Positions 1 to 9,256 of a stretch of 34,716 nt of DNA are shown here, piece by piece. Numbering within the stretch: position 1 is the first letter of the stretch; each line of letters opens with the position of its first letter. Source of the DNA: CAZMVU01 sp964569295 (lineage in GTDB: Bacteria > Hydrogenedentota > Hydrogenedentia > Hydrogenedentales > JAGMZX01). Position numbers and translations under genes: made by a program. The notes below the pieces were generated by a model, which saw only the letters and a list, made by a program, of their open reading frames with translations, did no database searches and had not been told where the DNA came from. The stretch covers positions 1 to 34,716 of the forward strand of contig CAZMVU010000026.1 of assembly GCA_964569295.1 (NCBI GenBank), written 5' to 3'.

Positions 1-800
1 GGGGAACACGCCTTTCGATCCTTGGGTTGCGGGCAACGCCCGCGTTGGTGCCTTAGACTTCAGCTCCTGCAAAAGACAACAAGAAGTTAGTCGGGCACCT
101 TCTATAAGCTACTGATTCTAAAAGTGTTGCATAGTGGAATGACGTGCGGCCGATGAGCGCGCCGCACGCACCGGCATCCCTCGCGGAAGACCAGAGTTCG
201 CCCTCTCTTCAGGGCCAACGGCCCGTACCATACCAGCCTGGGCCGCAGGCCCGGGGCACCCGGCACCCCGCACACCAAAGGGCTGAAGGCCCGAGCCATA
301 GGTTTTTATAGCGCGCGCTTTCAGCGCTTGGGGAACTGCGCATCCCTAACCCGGGCCTGCGGCCCGGGCTGGTATGGAACCGCGCCTTCGGCGCTCCGGA
401 AACACGCCCAAGCTCCAAATCCCAAGCCGTCCTGAACCACGAACCAACAACCGGGGAACACGCCTTTCGATCCTTGGGTTGCGGGCAACGCCCGCGTTGG
501 CCGTTTGCCGTGAGCCGTTTTCCCTGCGTCATAGAACCCCCCGGGTATCAGCGCGGGTAGCGGTTCTGGCCCACCCGCTGTCTCTATGTGTCACGATGTA
601 TGCACCCACGGCATGGCTATCCCCGCCGCACGCTGGTATTCGCTATCACGGAACAGATTGGCGAAAAAACGTGCACTCCCTTGCACCATACGGCTAAGGA
701 ATTATGAAGTTTCAAAATAACACCCTCCGGCGCGTGGGCGCGCGGTCGGGTCCGGCCACCGTTTTGCGGGCTTACGTGGCGTTTCGGATCGATTTATGAT
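1..800. repeat. Repeat-rich non-coding region
   Basis: No gene is recognisable here. A 48 bp stretch at 1-48 recurs exactly at 453-500; since the first copy starts at base 1 it may extend outside the window. The block at 611-700 is a diverged copy of the 95 bp repeat found at 17736-17830 and 18201-18295, and it shares with the second of those copies the tail that reads TTGCACCATACGG. GC-rich palindromic words such as GGGCCGCAGGCCC and GGGCTGAAGGCCC occur between 190 and 380. Open frames in this stretch change composition with each repeat and show no protein family, so I treat them as chance. Confidence 0.75.
228..377. repeat. 28 bp imperfect inverted repeat
   Basis: The arm at 228-255 (beginning CCATACCAGCC) is the near-exact reverse complement of 350-377 (ending GGCTGGTATGG). 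Each arm also contains its own small palindrome of the GGGCCGCAGGCCC type. A related sequence lies in opposite orientation at about 18333-18367, so this is a member of a dispersed family rather than a local accident. Function unknown. Confidence 0.7.
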
Positions 801-817
801 GAGGCAATTCGGATTCT

Positions 818-845
818 TTCACAGGCATGTGCCGTGGGCTATACT
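818..845 (+). promoter_or_regulatory. Sigma-70-type promoter for the HAD/DUF2007 operon
   Basis: TTCACA at 818-823 and TATACT at 840-845 are separated by 16 bases. Transcription would start near 852 and leave a leader of roughly 110 bases before the start codon at 965. The match is good but rests on eye inspection only. Confidence 0.45.
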
Positions 846-964
846 GTGCCCCGGGAGGCGTGCCATGATGTGGCTGCGCGGCAGGCGCGGCGAATTCCTC
901 CGCCGGGGAAGTGACCGCGGCGCGGGCTGCTGCAGGCCGGCACACACCGGCAAGGATGCTCACC

Positions 965-1729
965 ATGAATTCACCAAAGAATTACCTTATCGATATGGAC
1001 GGCGTGCTTGTGCGCGGGCGGCGTCCGATTCCTCAGGCGAAGGATTTTCTCGCGCGGCTTCGTGCGCGGGAAGCGAAGTTCCTTGTTCTCACGAACAATC
1101 CTATCTTTACGCCCGGGGACCTGGCGCACCGCCTGCGCACGAACGGGCTGGACATCGGGCCCGGGCACATTTTTACTTCGGCTATGGCCACGGCGCAGTT
1201 TCTCAGCCGGCAGAAGCCGAACGGCACGGCCTTCGTCATCGGCGAGAGCGGGCTCACAAGCGCGCTGCACCAGAGCGGCTATGTGATTACCGACCACAAG
1301 CCGGATTATGTGGTGCTCGGCGAGACCACGAATTATAACTTCGAGACCGTAACCAAGGCGGTGCGGCTGGTGGCGGGGGGCGCGCGCTTCATCGCGACGA
1401 ACCCGGACCCGTCGGGACCGGCGGAGGAGGGGATCGTGCCCGCGTGCGGCGCCATGGCCGCGCTCATCGAAAGTGCGACGGGGCGGCGTCCCTTCTTCGT
1501 GGGCAAACCCAACCCGCTCATGATGCGCAGTGCCATGAACCACCTCGGCATTCACTCCGAGAACACTGTCATGATTGGCGACAACCTCGATACGGACATC
1601 ATGGCCGGGGTGCAGGCGGGGCTCGAGACCATCCTCGTGCTCACGGGCATGACCAGCCGCGAGGCCGTCGACCTTTCCCCCTGGCAGCCCAACCACATCG
1701 TCGACTCCGTGGGTGATGTGGATGTGTAG
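965..1729 (+). CDS. HAD-IIA family sugar phosphatase, NagD-like
   Basis: A 254-residue protein of the HAD superfamily, subfamily IIA, which hydrolyses small phosphate esters such as sugar phosphates or nucleotides in the cytoplasm. Motif I reads DMDGV at residues 10-14 (Asp10 the nucleophile, Asp12 the acid/base). The LTNNP stretch is motif II, the Lys in VGKPNP is motif III, and IGDNLDTD near the C-terminus is motif IV. The length fits the family. I chose ATG 965 because AAGGA lies 8 bases upstream; an in-frame ATG at 956 would overlap that site. It is first in a plus-strand run with the two DUF2007 genes, 24 bases before the next. The exact substrate cannot be told from sequence. Confidence 0.9.
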   Translation: MNSPKNYLIDMDGVLVRGRRPIPQAKDFLARLRAREAKFLVLTNNPIFTPGDLAHRLRTNGLDIGPGHIFTSAMATAQFLSRQKPNGTAFVIGESGLTSALHQSGYVITDHKPDYVVLGETTNYNFETVTKAVRLVAGGARFIATNPDPSGPAEEGIVPACGAMAALIESATGRRPFFVGKPNPLMMRSAMNHLGIHSENTVMIGDNLDTDIMAGVQAGLETILVLTGMTSREAVDLSPWQPNHIVDSVGDVDV

Positions 1730-1753
1730 GGACAGCCGCAACGAGGTAACGCC

Positions 1754-2233
1754 ATGACTGAGCGGCTCGTCCTGGTAGCGCGTACACAATTGCCCTGGCA
1801 GGCGGCGCTGATGCAAAACATCCTGCGTGGGCACGGTATCGGCTGTGTCTTGAGCAACGAACACACGGCTGCCCTGGGCGTTCACTACGCCCTGTTCAGT
1901 GGTGGTGTCGAGGTCATGGTGCCCGAAGACCAGCTTGAAGCAGCGCAACGGGTTCTCGCGCAAGCGCAAGCGCACGTGGAGGGAGAGGGAGAGGGGGAGA
2001 CAGATGCGGATGCGGTGGATGATTGGGCGGCGAACGATCAGGCGGGCGCGAGCACCGGTGAAACGGCGCCACCCGACCCACCTGCAACGTGCCCGAATTG
2101 TGGGCGCGGCGATATTGCCATGGTGCATGAGCCGGGCCTGCCCCGGGTATTGCGTGCCTGGCTGCGGCCGTTCCTGGGGCCGCGCAGGCCCGCCTGGTAT
2201 TGCCGGGCCTGCGACTGGTATTGGAAAGGCTAA
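1754..2233 (+). CDS. DUF2007 domain protein with C-terminal zinc ribbon
   Basis: A 159-residue protein. Residues 4-72 resemble the DUF2007 (putative signal-transducing) domain: a short alpha-beta module containing GVEVMVPEDQLEAAQRVL, a typical domain end. Residues 75-110 are a low-complexity acidic linker. The C-terminus holds two CxxC pairs (Cys113/116 and Cys150/153), which should bind one zinc ion. The start has GAGG 8-9 bases upstream. The stop is two bases before the start of another DUF2007 gene, so the two are surely co-transcribed. DUF2007 proteins are thought to be regulatory but no biochemical role is established; the zinc ribbon suggests a binding role, which is inference. Confidence 0.8.
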   Translation: MTERLVLVARTQLPWQAALMQNILRGHGIGCVLSNEHTAALGVHYALFSGGVEVMVPEDQLEAAQRVLAQAQAHVEGEGEGETDADAVDDWAANDQAGASTGETAPPDPPATCPNCGRGDIAMVHEPGLPRVLRAWLRPFLGPRRPAWYCRACDWYWKG

Positions 2234-2235
2234 TC

Positions 2236-2463
2236 ATGGGCGACTATGTGGCGGTTGCGCGCTTCCGAGACCCGACCCGCGCGCACTTGGCGCAGGGTAT
2301 TCTCGAGAATCACGGCATCGAGGCGCATGTGATGGGCGATATCACGGGCAACCTCGAGCCGGATTTCGCACTCTTCGGCGGCGCGGCCAAGGGCGGCATC
2401 CGGCTGCTGGTGCAGGTTGGCGACGCCGAAGAAGCGCGGGCGCTGCTCGACGAGAATTGCTGA
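2236..2463 (+). CDS. Small DUF2007 domain protein
   Basis: A 75-residue protein that is a single DUF2007-like module: an N-terminal strand (YVAVARF), a helix (THAHLAQGILENHG-like pattern), a central glycine-rich stretch with LFGGAAKGG, a strand (IRLLVQV) and a terminal helix (DAEEARALL). It parallels the first half of the preceding gene, so the pair probably arose by duplication. ATG 2236 is chosen because GAAAGG lies 6-7 bases upstream and overlaps the end of the preceding gene; a longer frame starting at 2200 would overlap it by more than 30 bases. Function unknown. Confidence 0.75.
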   Translation: MGDYVAVARFRDPTRAHLAQGILENHGIEAHVMGDITGNLEPDFALFGGAAKGGIRLLVQVGDAEEARALLDENC

Positions 2464-2584
2464 CAACGTTCTGACTTGGTATGACGCCGAACCTGCCTTG
2501 ACCTGCGTCGCCCTCCCCCGGAACTTTCGGCACGGCAAGGGGATAGACCCATTGGCCGTGTACCGTGAGGCGCAAGGAACCGCC

Positions 2585-4981
2585 GTGAACCAACCGCACA
2601 CCCGAGCCGCGAAACGCTTGGCCGCGCACATTGTGTGTGCGGTGTTGGGCGGGTGTGCCGTTTTGAACGCCCAGGCCGGACCGGAGCCGGGCTCCTTTCC
2701 GGCGTTGCGCACGGAAATCAGTCCGGAGCATCCGCTCTTTCTATTCGCCGTGAACGACCCCGCCCGCGGGGACACGGCGTTGTATATCGATCACCTGCAA
2801 GAGGCGTGGGAGACCTTGCCGGCAGCGTTGAAGCCCTACACCGTGCTGGCGATCGACGCGCCGGGGCCCGCCATGGTGAGCCGCCATGAGCGCTACCTCG
2901 CGATCCTCGGCGCGGCCCAGGCAGAGGACATCCCCGTGGTAATCACCATCGCGGACGGGCACCCCGCAAGGTACTATCCGCTGCCGCTCCTCGAGGAACT
3001 GCTCATGGAATTCACCTGCCTGCGCGGCGCGGTGGTGTCGGGCCTGCGTTTCAACAGCTATGACCCCGCCGCGGCGAATCCGGCCCTCGGCATGCCGCCC
3101 GTCCATCGTTGGCTTGCCGAGAGTGGGGAAACGCTCGCGCGTTATGGCTGCTTCCTCTGGATGCCGCTCGACGAGCTTGGCTGGCCACGCCTCATGGCGA
3201 ACACGCAATGCGCCCGCCTGTACAAGCGATTGCGTGCCTTGAAGGGCTACCTGCTGCCGGGCGTAGCGTGCCGCGGTGATCATGTGCAGCCGCAGGTCGC
3301 CGCCGCCATGGGCCTCTGGCTCACGCAAGAGGCGGCCCATTGGGGCATCGCGCCGGACGCGCGCTGGTATGCCGATGCGCGGTTCGACGGGCCGGGCCGC
3401 TTTGGCGGGACTGCTGGCGCCGCCGCCATGCCATCGGGACTCTACAGCGCCATGATCCTTACCGGCGCCATGACCGGCGCCGCGATCTATGCCTTCCCTC
3501 ACGAGCAGGACTTGTGGTTCGGTACGAGTCCGGACCGCTGGAACGACGCCATTGCCCCGCTTCTGCGGCGGCTGGTTGACCAGGGTCTCATCGCCCGGCG
3601 CGATTCTGTGCGCGCACACACGCCGGTGGCGTGCCGGTTGGCTGAGGCGGCCACACCCCGGGCGTTCCATGTGAACCTGCGTGATATCGACGGGGTGTTG
3701 GATGCCGGCCACCTGGCGCATGCAGCCTATGGCATGGAACGGCCGGGCCAGGTGCCAGAGCTGATTCCGAACCGCCGCTACTTCTACGTACCCCTCTTGC
3801 CGGCGCATACGCGATCCGGGCGTACCCCGGCCAACGTGGAAACGGATAGGGACATGGAAGCGGACACCGGAGCATCGGAAGCCGCCCCCTTCGACCGGGT
3901 CGTCAGCGCGGGCACGCTCGAGGATGCCGAGGCGTGGGAAGCCATCCTCGCGGAACATACCGAGCCTTTCGGCGCTGGCACGGCCTATATCGCCCGGGTG
4001 GGCCGCGGCATCTTCGTCATGAACACGCGGGAGAACGTGATCGACCCGCAGACCTTCGTGCTCGAGGCCGTGCCGGCGCCGGTGCGCGGGGTGATGGCCC
4101 GGCGCACCGAGGCGGGCGTGACGCTCTCGTGGCCGTTCCGCGAGGGTGATGTGTCTTACAAGGTGCACCGCCGCATCCTGCCGGACGGCGCGTATGAAAC
4201 CATCGCGGAACCGCGTGACGACCGGCGCCACACCGATACCGCACCGCCGGAAGACGAAAACCTGGCCTATGCCGTGACCGCGCTGACGAACGAGACCGAA
4301 CCGTACGAAGGCACGGTGGGCTATACCGGCCACCGCGTGCTGAGCACCGTGGAAAGCCGCATTGCCGAGGAAGTGGTGTTGGCGCCTGTGCAGGTGTATG
4401 GCGAAGCGCGCCCCGTCGCGCAAGCTACGTCCGACGCAACCTGGACCCCGTGGTGGCCCAATCTCGATGGGTTGGATGGGCCGCACCGGCGCATAGCGGA
4501 AGCCATCGCCGAGGAGATTGCCGGGTGGGGGGCGGCCATCGCCGTGAAAGATCTCGACGCCACCGTCGCCCGTTACGCCCGCGGCTACACGGATCCGGCC
4601 GGCTGGTCCCGCGAATACGCACGGCGTGCCTGGCAATGGTGTTTCGAGCGCTTCGAGGGCCTGCACGTACACCGGCAGATTCGCGAGTGGGACTTTTCGG
4701 CGTTCGCGGAAGCCGGGCGCGTGCGGATGTTGTTGTATTTCCAGGTCACCGGGCACACTGTCGCCGGGCCCGCCGGTCATCTCGCGGACCGGCCGGTGCG
4801 TTTTCCCCGCGAGGAGGCGGGAGAGACCTGGCTTACCTTTGTCGAGGAGGATGGCCTGTGGCGCATTCGCCGCACGGACCCCGCCCTCCCGAATTTCCGC
4901 GACTTCCTCGCCGAGGCCGCACCACCAAACACCCCCGTGCGCACCGGGCCGGATGTCTACCCCGGCCTTGCCGCGCCGTAG
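2585..4981 (+). CDS. Secreted GH98-like protein with NTF2-like C-terminal domain
   Basis: A 798-residue exported protein. I place the start at GTG 2585, with AAGGA six bases upstream; it begins a basic, hydrophobic signal peptide ending near LNAQAG. The first third opens with an ISPEHPLFLFAVND-type segment and a helix followed by LKPYTVLAID, the pattern at the start of the glycoside hydrolase family 98 catalytic domain. Later come a TIM-barrel-like series and GAAIYAF. Residues of about 530-620 look like a fibronectin-type beta module (VTLSWP, YAVTALTN). The last 170 residues resemble an NTF2/SnoaL-like fold. If it is an active GH98 it would cleave a galactose-containing polysaccharide outside the cytoplasm; catalytic Asp/Glu residues cannot be assigned by eye. 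Family assignment is moderate and the NTF2 call is weaker. Confidence 0.6.
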   Translation: MNQPHTRAAKRLAAHIVCAVLGGCAVLNAQAGPEPGSFPALRTEISPEHPLFLFAVNDPARGDTALYIDHLQEAWETLPAALKPYTVLAIDAPGPAMVSRHERYLAILGAAQAEDIPVVITIADGHPARYYPLPLLEELLMEFTCLRGAVVSGLRFNSYDPAAANPALGMPPVHRWLAESGETLARYGCFLWMPLDELGWPRLMANTQCARLYKRLRALKGYLLPGVACRGDHVQPQVAAAMGLWLTQEAAHWGIAPDARWYADARFDGPGRFGGTAGAAAMPSGLYSAMILTGAMTGAAIYAFPHEQDLWFGTSPDRWNDAIAPLLRRLVDQGLIARRDSVRAHTPVACRLAEAATPRAFHVNLRDIDGVLDAGHLAHAAYGMERPGQVPELIPNRRYFYVPLLPAHTRSGRTPANVETDRDMEADTGASEAAPFDRVVSAGTLEDAEAWEAILAEHTEPFGAGTAYIARVGRGIFVMNTRENVIDPQTFVLEAVPAPVRGVMARRTEAGVTLSWPFREGDVSYKVHRRILPDGAYETIAEPRDDRRHTDTAPPEDENLAYAVTALTNETEPYEGTVGYTGHRVLSTVESRIAEEVVLAPVQVYGEARPVAQATSDATWTPWWPNLDGLDGPHRRIAEAIAEEIAGWGAAIAVKDLDATVARYARGYTDPAGWSREYARRAWQWCFERFEGLHVHRQIREWDFSAFAEAGRVRMLLYFQVTGHTVAGPAGHLADRPVRFPREEAGETWLTFVEEDGLWRIRRTDPALPNFRDFLAEAAPPNTPVRTGPDVYPGLAAP

Positions 4982-4999
4982 GAAGGAGACTGCTACCCC

Positions 5000-6139
5000 G
5001 TGACATATACCGTAGAAATTACCAGCCTTGCCCATGGCGGTGAGGGTATCGGCCGCATAGACGGGCAGGTGTGCTTTGTGCCCTTCGCATTGCCGGGCGA
5101 CGTAGCCGAGGTGGCGATCCGCAAGCACACCAAGGGGGTGCTGCGCGGCGAACTGCGCGCTATCGAGACCGCCTCGCCACACCGCATCCCTGAGATTACA
5201 CCGCTGGGCCACGCCATGTGGCTTCACTTCGCGTATCCCGCCCAGGCAGACTGGAAGCAACGCATCGTGGCGGAGCAACTCGCGCGTATCGGCAAGATCG
5301 AGGCAGCGCCCGGCTGGGTCGAGGATGCCGGCCTGCGCACCGGCTACCGCACCCGTGCTGTCTATCATGGCGACGGCGAACGCCTTGGCTTCCACGCGCC
5401 GGGCACCCACACCATCATCGATACGCCGGCCTGCCCGCTCAACCACGCAAAGATGAACGCCGCCCTTACCCGCCTTCGCACCGTGCACCCCAAAGGCGCG
5501 ATCACCGTGACCGTGAATCCCGAGGGCGATGACGTGCTCGTGTGGGCGCGCTCCGCCGGTCGTGCCCTGCGCCGCGCCTTCGAATACGTCGACACGCCGC
5601 GTGACCGGGCAGGCCGGCACGGTTTCTTCTTTGACGGCGTACCCGTGATAAACGGTGCGTTCGCTCAGGCCAGCCTCTTATTGAATCGGCTGCTGGTACG
5701 CACGGTGCATAGTTTCGCCGGCGGCGAGCCGGGCCGCACCATCGACCTCTACTGCGGCAGCGGGAACCTCTCCCTGGCGCTCGCGGAGCACCATCCTGTG
5801 GCAGGTATTGATCACCATAGCGCCGCTGTCGATGCCGCGCAACAGGTGGGGCCGGGCGACTACCGCGCCGGCAATGAGGACGCGATGGCCGCTGCGCTGA
5901 CGCAGAATCCCTGGGACACCGTGATCCTCGATCCGCCGCGTCAGGGCGCCAAAGCCCTCGTGCCGGCGCTGAACAAATGCAGCGCCCAGCAGCTTGTCTA
6001 CGTGTCGTGCGACCCGGCCACGCTCGCGCGCGATATCGGCGGCCTGACCGGCGCGGGCTGGCACTTCGACCAACTCACCCTGGTCGATCTGTTTCCCCAC
6101 ACGCCCCATGTCGAGTCCGTGTGCCGCCTCATGCGCTGA
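5000..6139 (+). CDS. TrmA/RumA-family RNA (uracil-C5) methyltransferase
   Basis: A 379-residue SAM-dependent enzyme that methylates a uracil C5 in RNA (23S rRNA or tRNA). Residues 1-55 form a TRAM RNA-binding domain (VEITSLAHGGEGIGR). The SAM site is DLYCGSGN at 249-256, the substrate loop DPPRQG starts at 311, and the nucleophile is Cys337 in VSCDPATLARD. The N-terminal iron-sulfur cysteines of RumA, normally in a C-x5-CGGC arrangement after SPHR, are absent: the region reads SPHRIPEITPLGHAMWL. Only the fourth position (CPL) remains. The enzyme therefore probably works without the 4Fe-4S cluster. GTG start with AAGGAG 11 bases upstream, 18 bases after the previous stop. Confidence 0.85.
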   Translation: MTYTVEITSLAHGGEGIGRIDGQVCFVPFALPGDVAEVAIRKHTKGVLRGELRAIETASPHRIPEITPLGHAMWLHFAYPAQADWKQRIVAEQLARIGKIEAAPGWVEDAGLRTGYRTRAVYHGDGERLGFHAPGTHTIIDTPACPLNHAKMNAALTRLRTVHPKGAITVTVNPEGDDVLVWARSAGRALRRAFEYVDTPRDRAGRHGFFFDGVPVINGAFAQASLLLNRLLVRTVHSFAGGEPGRTIDLYCGSGNLSLALAEHHPVAGIDHHSAAVDAAQQVGPGDYRAGNEDAMAAALTQNPWDTVILDPPRQGAKALVPALNKCSAQQLVYVSCDPATLARDIGGLTGAGWHFDQLTLVDLFPHTPHVESVCRLMR

Positions 6140-6154
6140 TGTACACCTGGCGGG

Positions 6155-8214
6155 TCAGCGCGTGTACAGGGTGAGGCTTTTCAGGATAACCTGGCACAGG
6201 CGGGAGTGGTTCCCACGGTCCTTCACATAGAAGACGAGTTCATCAATAGTGCCGCGCCAGTAGGGGTTTGCGCTCACGGAATACTGAATCGGATCGACGA
6301 GCGCCGAGTGCCACCGGTCGAACACCCAGTCTTCGGGATCGCCGGCCGCCTCCTCGGGTCCCGCCCACAACAGCACGACACTGCCGTCGATGGGCGCGCC
6401 CTGCGTGTCCTCGAGCTCGACTTCGAGCCGGACAGTGCCGATATTGCGCGCGTCGAGGTTGGCGTTGCGCAGGCGCATGAGCGCGTTGTTCGTCTCGGTG
6501 TACACCCGGATACCGCGGTCGATCGGCTCCCAATCCCGGTTGTAGAAGTCCCAGTCGGCGCAGTCCGCATGATCGGTGAAGTCCCAGTGCCGGTGAACAG
6601 GTATGGGCTCGGAGGGCTGATACGCGACATCTTTTGCGAGGTGCTTCCAGAAAAACGCATCGGGATTGCCGGCGGATTGCCCAAGGATGTCCGCGGCATG
6701 CAGGATTTCGTTGACCCGGCGCGTGCGCTCGAGCGGCGGTGTAGCCGGGTCGAATCCAAATTCAAGGGCGCGCACCACAACGCCCAACGGGCCGATAGCG
6801 CCAATGCAGAGCAGGACCACGAAAACCTTGCGCCGCCAGCCGCCGCCCTCGGGCTGGTGCAACGCCATACCCAGCCATGCGAGGAATGTGAGCTGCGCCG
6901 GAATGATGGCCTTGGTCGCGAAATCGTTGAACTCGCCCAGGCGGTACCACGGCGCCGCCAGGAAAATAGCCAGACACAGGTAGAACCATGCGCGCGGAAC
7001 ATGCAGACGGGTGCGGTCGATGCGCGGGCACACCACGGCCAACAGGCCGAACTCCGCCACGTAGTAGAGCAGGAGCACCGGCAATGCGCGGGATAAGACT
7101 GTCTGCTCCCAGAGCCAACCGGTCACGATCTCGCCATCGTTGCTGAGGGTATAGATGAGTGCGAGGAGCAGTAGCAGCGCGCCCGCGGCATTTTGCAGGG
7201 TTATGGCGCGGCGGAACCGGTTGACGAGGAACCCGAGGATAACGATGGGCCAGAGGCCGGTACCCACCAGGATCGAGGAATACGGCACAGCTCCCCAGAG
7301 CAGGAGCAGCCGGCTCGTGGTGCGGCGCCGCAGAAGATCATGCAGGATCATCAACACGGCCACGCTGGTGGGCAGGAAATGGTAGGGGCCGTCGACAAGG
7401 AAGGACAGGGGCGAAAAGAAACGGAAGAAAACCCCGTTCATGAATGCGCCGGCCTCGCTGAGCGCGAAATTGGCGGACCAGTAATCGAACCAGCCGCGGC
7501 TTGTGGACCACCAGTAGGCGCCGGTCAGGTAGTCTACCCAGCCGGTCTCCGAAGTCCACGGCGGCTCGGCGGTCAACAGATGCCCGAGGACATCGAGACC
7601 GCCGAAGAAGAGCAGGAGCAGAGCGAACCAGATCGAGGCGGACCCGACGATGCGCATAAACCATGCGATGAGCAGCACCACGCCGAGCACGGTCCACACA
7701 TAGAAGAAATGGTGCGCCACCGCCCACCCGAACATTTTGCCCACCATGGCGGGCGTCAGAAAGTAGCCGAAAAAATGCACATGGATGAACGGCTCATCTT
7801 GCGGTCCGGCCTCTTCATAGGCAATGGGCCACGAATACTCGATGAGGTCGCGCAACATGGCGTCGTTCGCCACATAGTCGAGAACTGGTAGGTGTAACCG
7901 CCGATGCCCGTGCACGCCACCACGAACGCCGCCGCCAGCAGGACGAACACCGCCCGGCGCACAAACACCGCGCGCCGCATCGGCGCCACACCCTGCTGGT
8001 CGGCGTCGTTCTTGTGATAGGCTGCTTCGATCCACGCCGCGATGATCCCCGCCGCCACGATGGCGCAGGTCACCGCCGCTATGTCCGGCCTGACCCATCC
8101 CAGGACAAAGATAAAGACCGGCAAGAACACATAGCCCAGTGAGACCGCATTAAGCAGCCGGGCGCCGCGGGGCGCCCAGCGCCTCCACCACGCCGTTGTG
8201 TCTGTTTCAGGCAT
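6155..8214 (-). CDS. Polytopic membrane protein, interrupted by one apparent frameshift
   Basis: From ATG 8214 the frame encodes a membrane protein start (MPETDTTAWWRRW, then two hydrophobic helices) up to GGYTYQF. It then continues, one base out of frame, as LDYVANDAMLRDLIEYSWP at about 7880. Restoring one base near 7877-7881 gives a 686-residue protein with about 12 hydrophobic segments and a soluble 180-residue C-terminal part rich in beta strands (VRLEVELED, TIDELVFYVKD). The layout resembles GT-C-type polytopic membrane proteins but I see no diagnostic motif. The lesion may be a real mutation or an assembly error: the rest of both frames is intact. The start lies 40 bases after the preceding gene's stop, suggesting one transcript. 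Confidence 0.7.
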
Positions 8215-8254
8215 CGCGAATCCCGGCTGGTCAATACCCTGGGGCATGGCGCGC

Positions 8255-9256
8255 TCAGCGGGCGGCCAGCTCCGCTTCGGCTTTCTTCAGGACTTCCGAG
8301 AGCTTCACGGGCACGCCGCCGCGCCGCTTGCTTTCGTCTGCCGCTTCCATGAACGCGAACATGTCGATGGTTTCCGCCGGGTCAATCGCGGGCTCGCCGG
8401 TCTTGAAGAGCGTCACCACCCGCTCGAGCATGGGCGCATAGTTGCGCGGGCCGTCGGGCTGGTGGGCGACGGCCTTCGTGCCGAAGACGATGACGTGGTT
8501 CGGCGTCTTCTGGTTGCGCAACCCGCGCAAGGTTCCCACACGCCCGTCGGACCAGACACCGGTCACGACGTCCGTATCGGGGGTTTGCGTGCGCACCACC
8601 GATTCGCATCCGGGGCCCATCACGGTGAAGAGCGCCTCGGTAGGATGTACGCCATACCAGAAGAAATCGGGGTGGTGCTCCTCGTAATGGCACGGGCCAT
8701 AGGAGATCGCACCGCGCATCTCGCCGACATCCTCTTGCAACAGGGCCTGCATCGTCTCGTAGTAGCGGTAGGAGGATGAGCTGAACCAGGGCACATCGTG
8801 CTTCTCGCCGAGGTCCCGGATGGCCAGGGCATCGGCCAGCGAACCGGCCAACGGCTTGTCGATAAACATGGGCAGTCCCGCCTCGAAAACCGGGCGCGCC
8901 TGTTCGAGGTGGGGACGCCCGTCAACGCTCATCAGCATGATCGCGTCCACCTGCTCGCACAACGCCGGTATCGAGTCGACAATCTCGACGTCGAAATCGT
9001 CGCGCATCTGCGCGGTGAACTTGTCCACCCGCGAAGCGCTCGACTCGACATCCGGGCTGCCGCCCTTGAACGCCGCCACGACCCGCGTGCCCGGCACATG
9101 GTCCGGGTGGTCCGGGTTGTTCAAGACCTTTGTAAAGGCGATCACGTGGGAGGTGTCGAGTCCGATCATACCCACCTTGATAGGATCGGCTTCATCCGCC
9201 GCGGGTGCCATCGTTCCGATGATAAGTGCGGTCACCACAAGTACTGCCGTTCTCAT
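8255..9256 (-). CDS. Secreted Gfo/Idh/MocA-family oxidoreductase
   Basis: A 333-residue NAD(P)-dependent oxidoreductase with an N-terminal signal peptide (hydrophobic residues 4-20, cleavage near APAADEA). The Rossmann start reads KVGMIGLDTSHV; the usual EKP motif is present as DKP in MFIDKPLAGS. The following domain has the HHPDFFWYGVHP signature that contains a conserved histidine. Exported members are common in Planctomycetes-like bacteria and are thought to act on sugars or their derivatives with a tightly bound cofactor. ATG 9256 has AAGGGGA five bases upstream. It precedes the membrane protein gene on the same strand. The substrate is unknown. Confidence 0.85.
   Translation of the reverse strand: MRTAVLVVTALIIGTMAPAADEADPIKVGMIGLDTSHVIAFTKVLNNPDHPDHVPGTRVVAAFKGGSPDVESSASRVDKFTAQMRDDFDVEIVDSIPALCEQVDAIMLMSVDGRPHLEQARPVFEAGLPMFIDKPLAGSLADALAIRDLGEKHDVPWFSSSSYRYYETMQALLQEDVGEMRGAISYGPCHYEEHHPDFFWYGVHPTEALFTVMGPGCESVVRTQTPDTDVVTGVWSDGRVGTLRGLRNQKTPNHVIVFGTKAVAHQPDGPRNYAPMLERVVTLFKTGEPAIDPAETIDMFAFMEAADESKRRGGVPVKLSEVLKKAEAELAAR

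Noticed and set aside
2741..5620. A 959-codon open frame on the minus strand opposite the GH98-like and methyltransferase genes
   Set aside because: It spans two clear genes and their junction, matches no family, and is explained by GC-rich third codon positions leaving the opposite frame free of stops.
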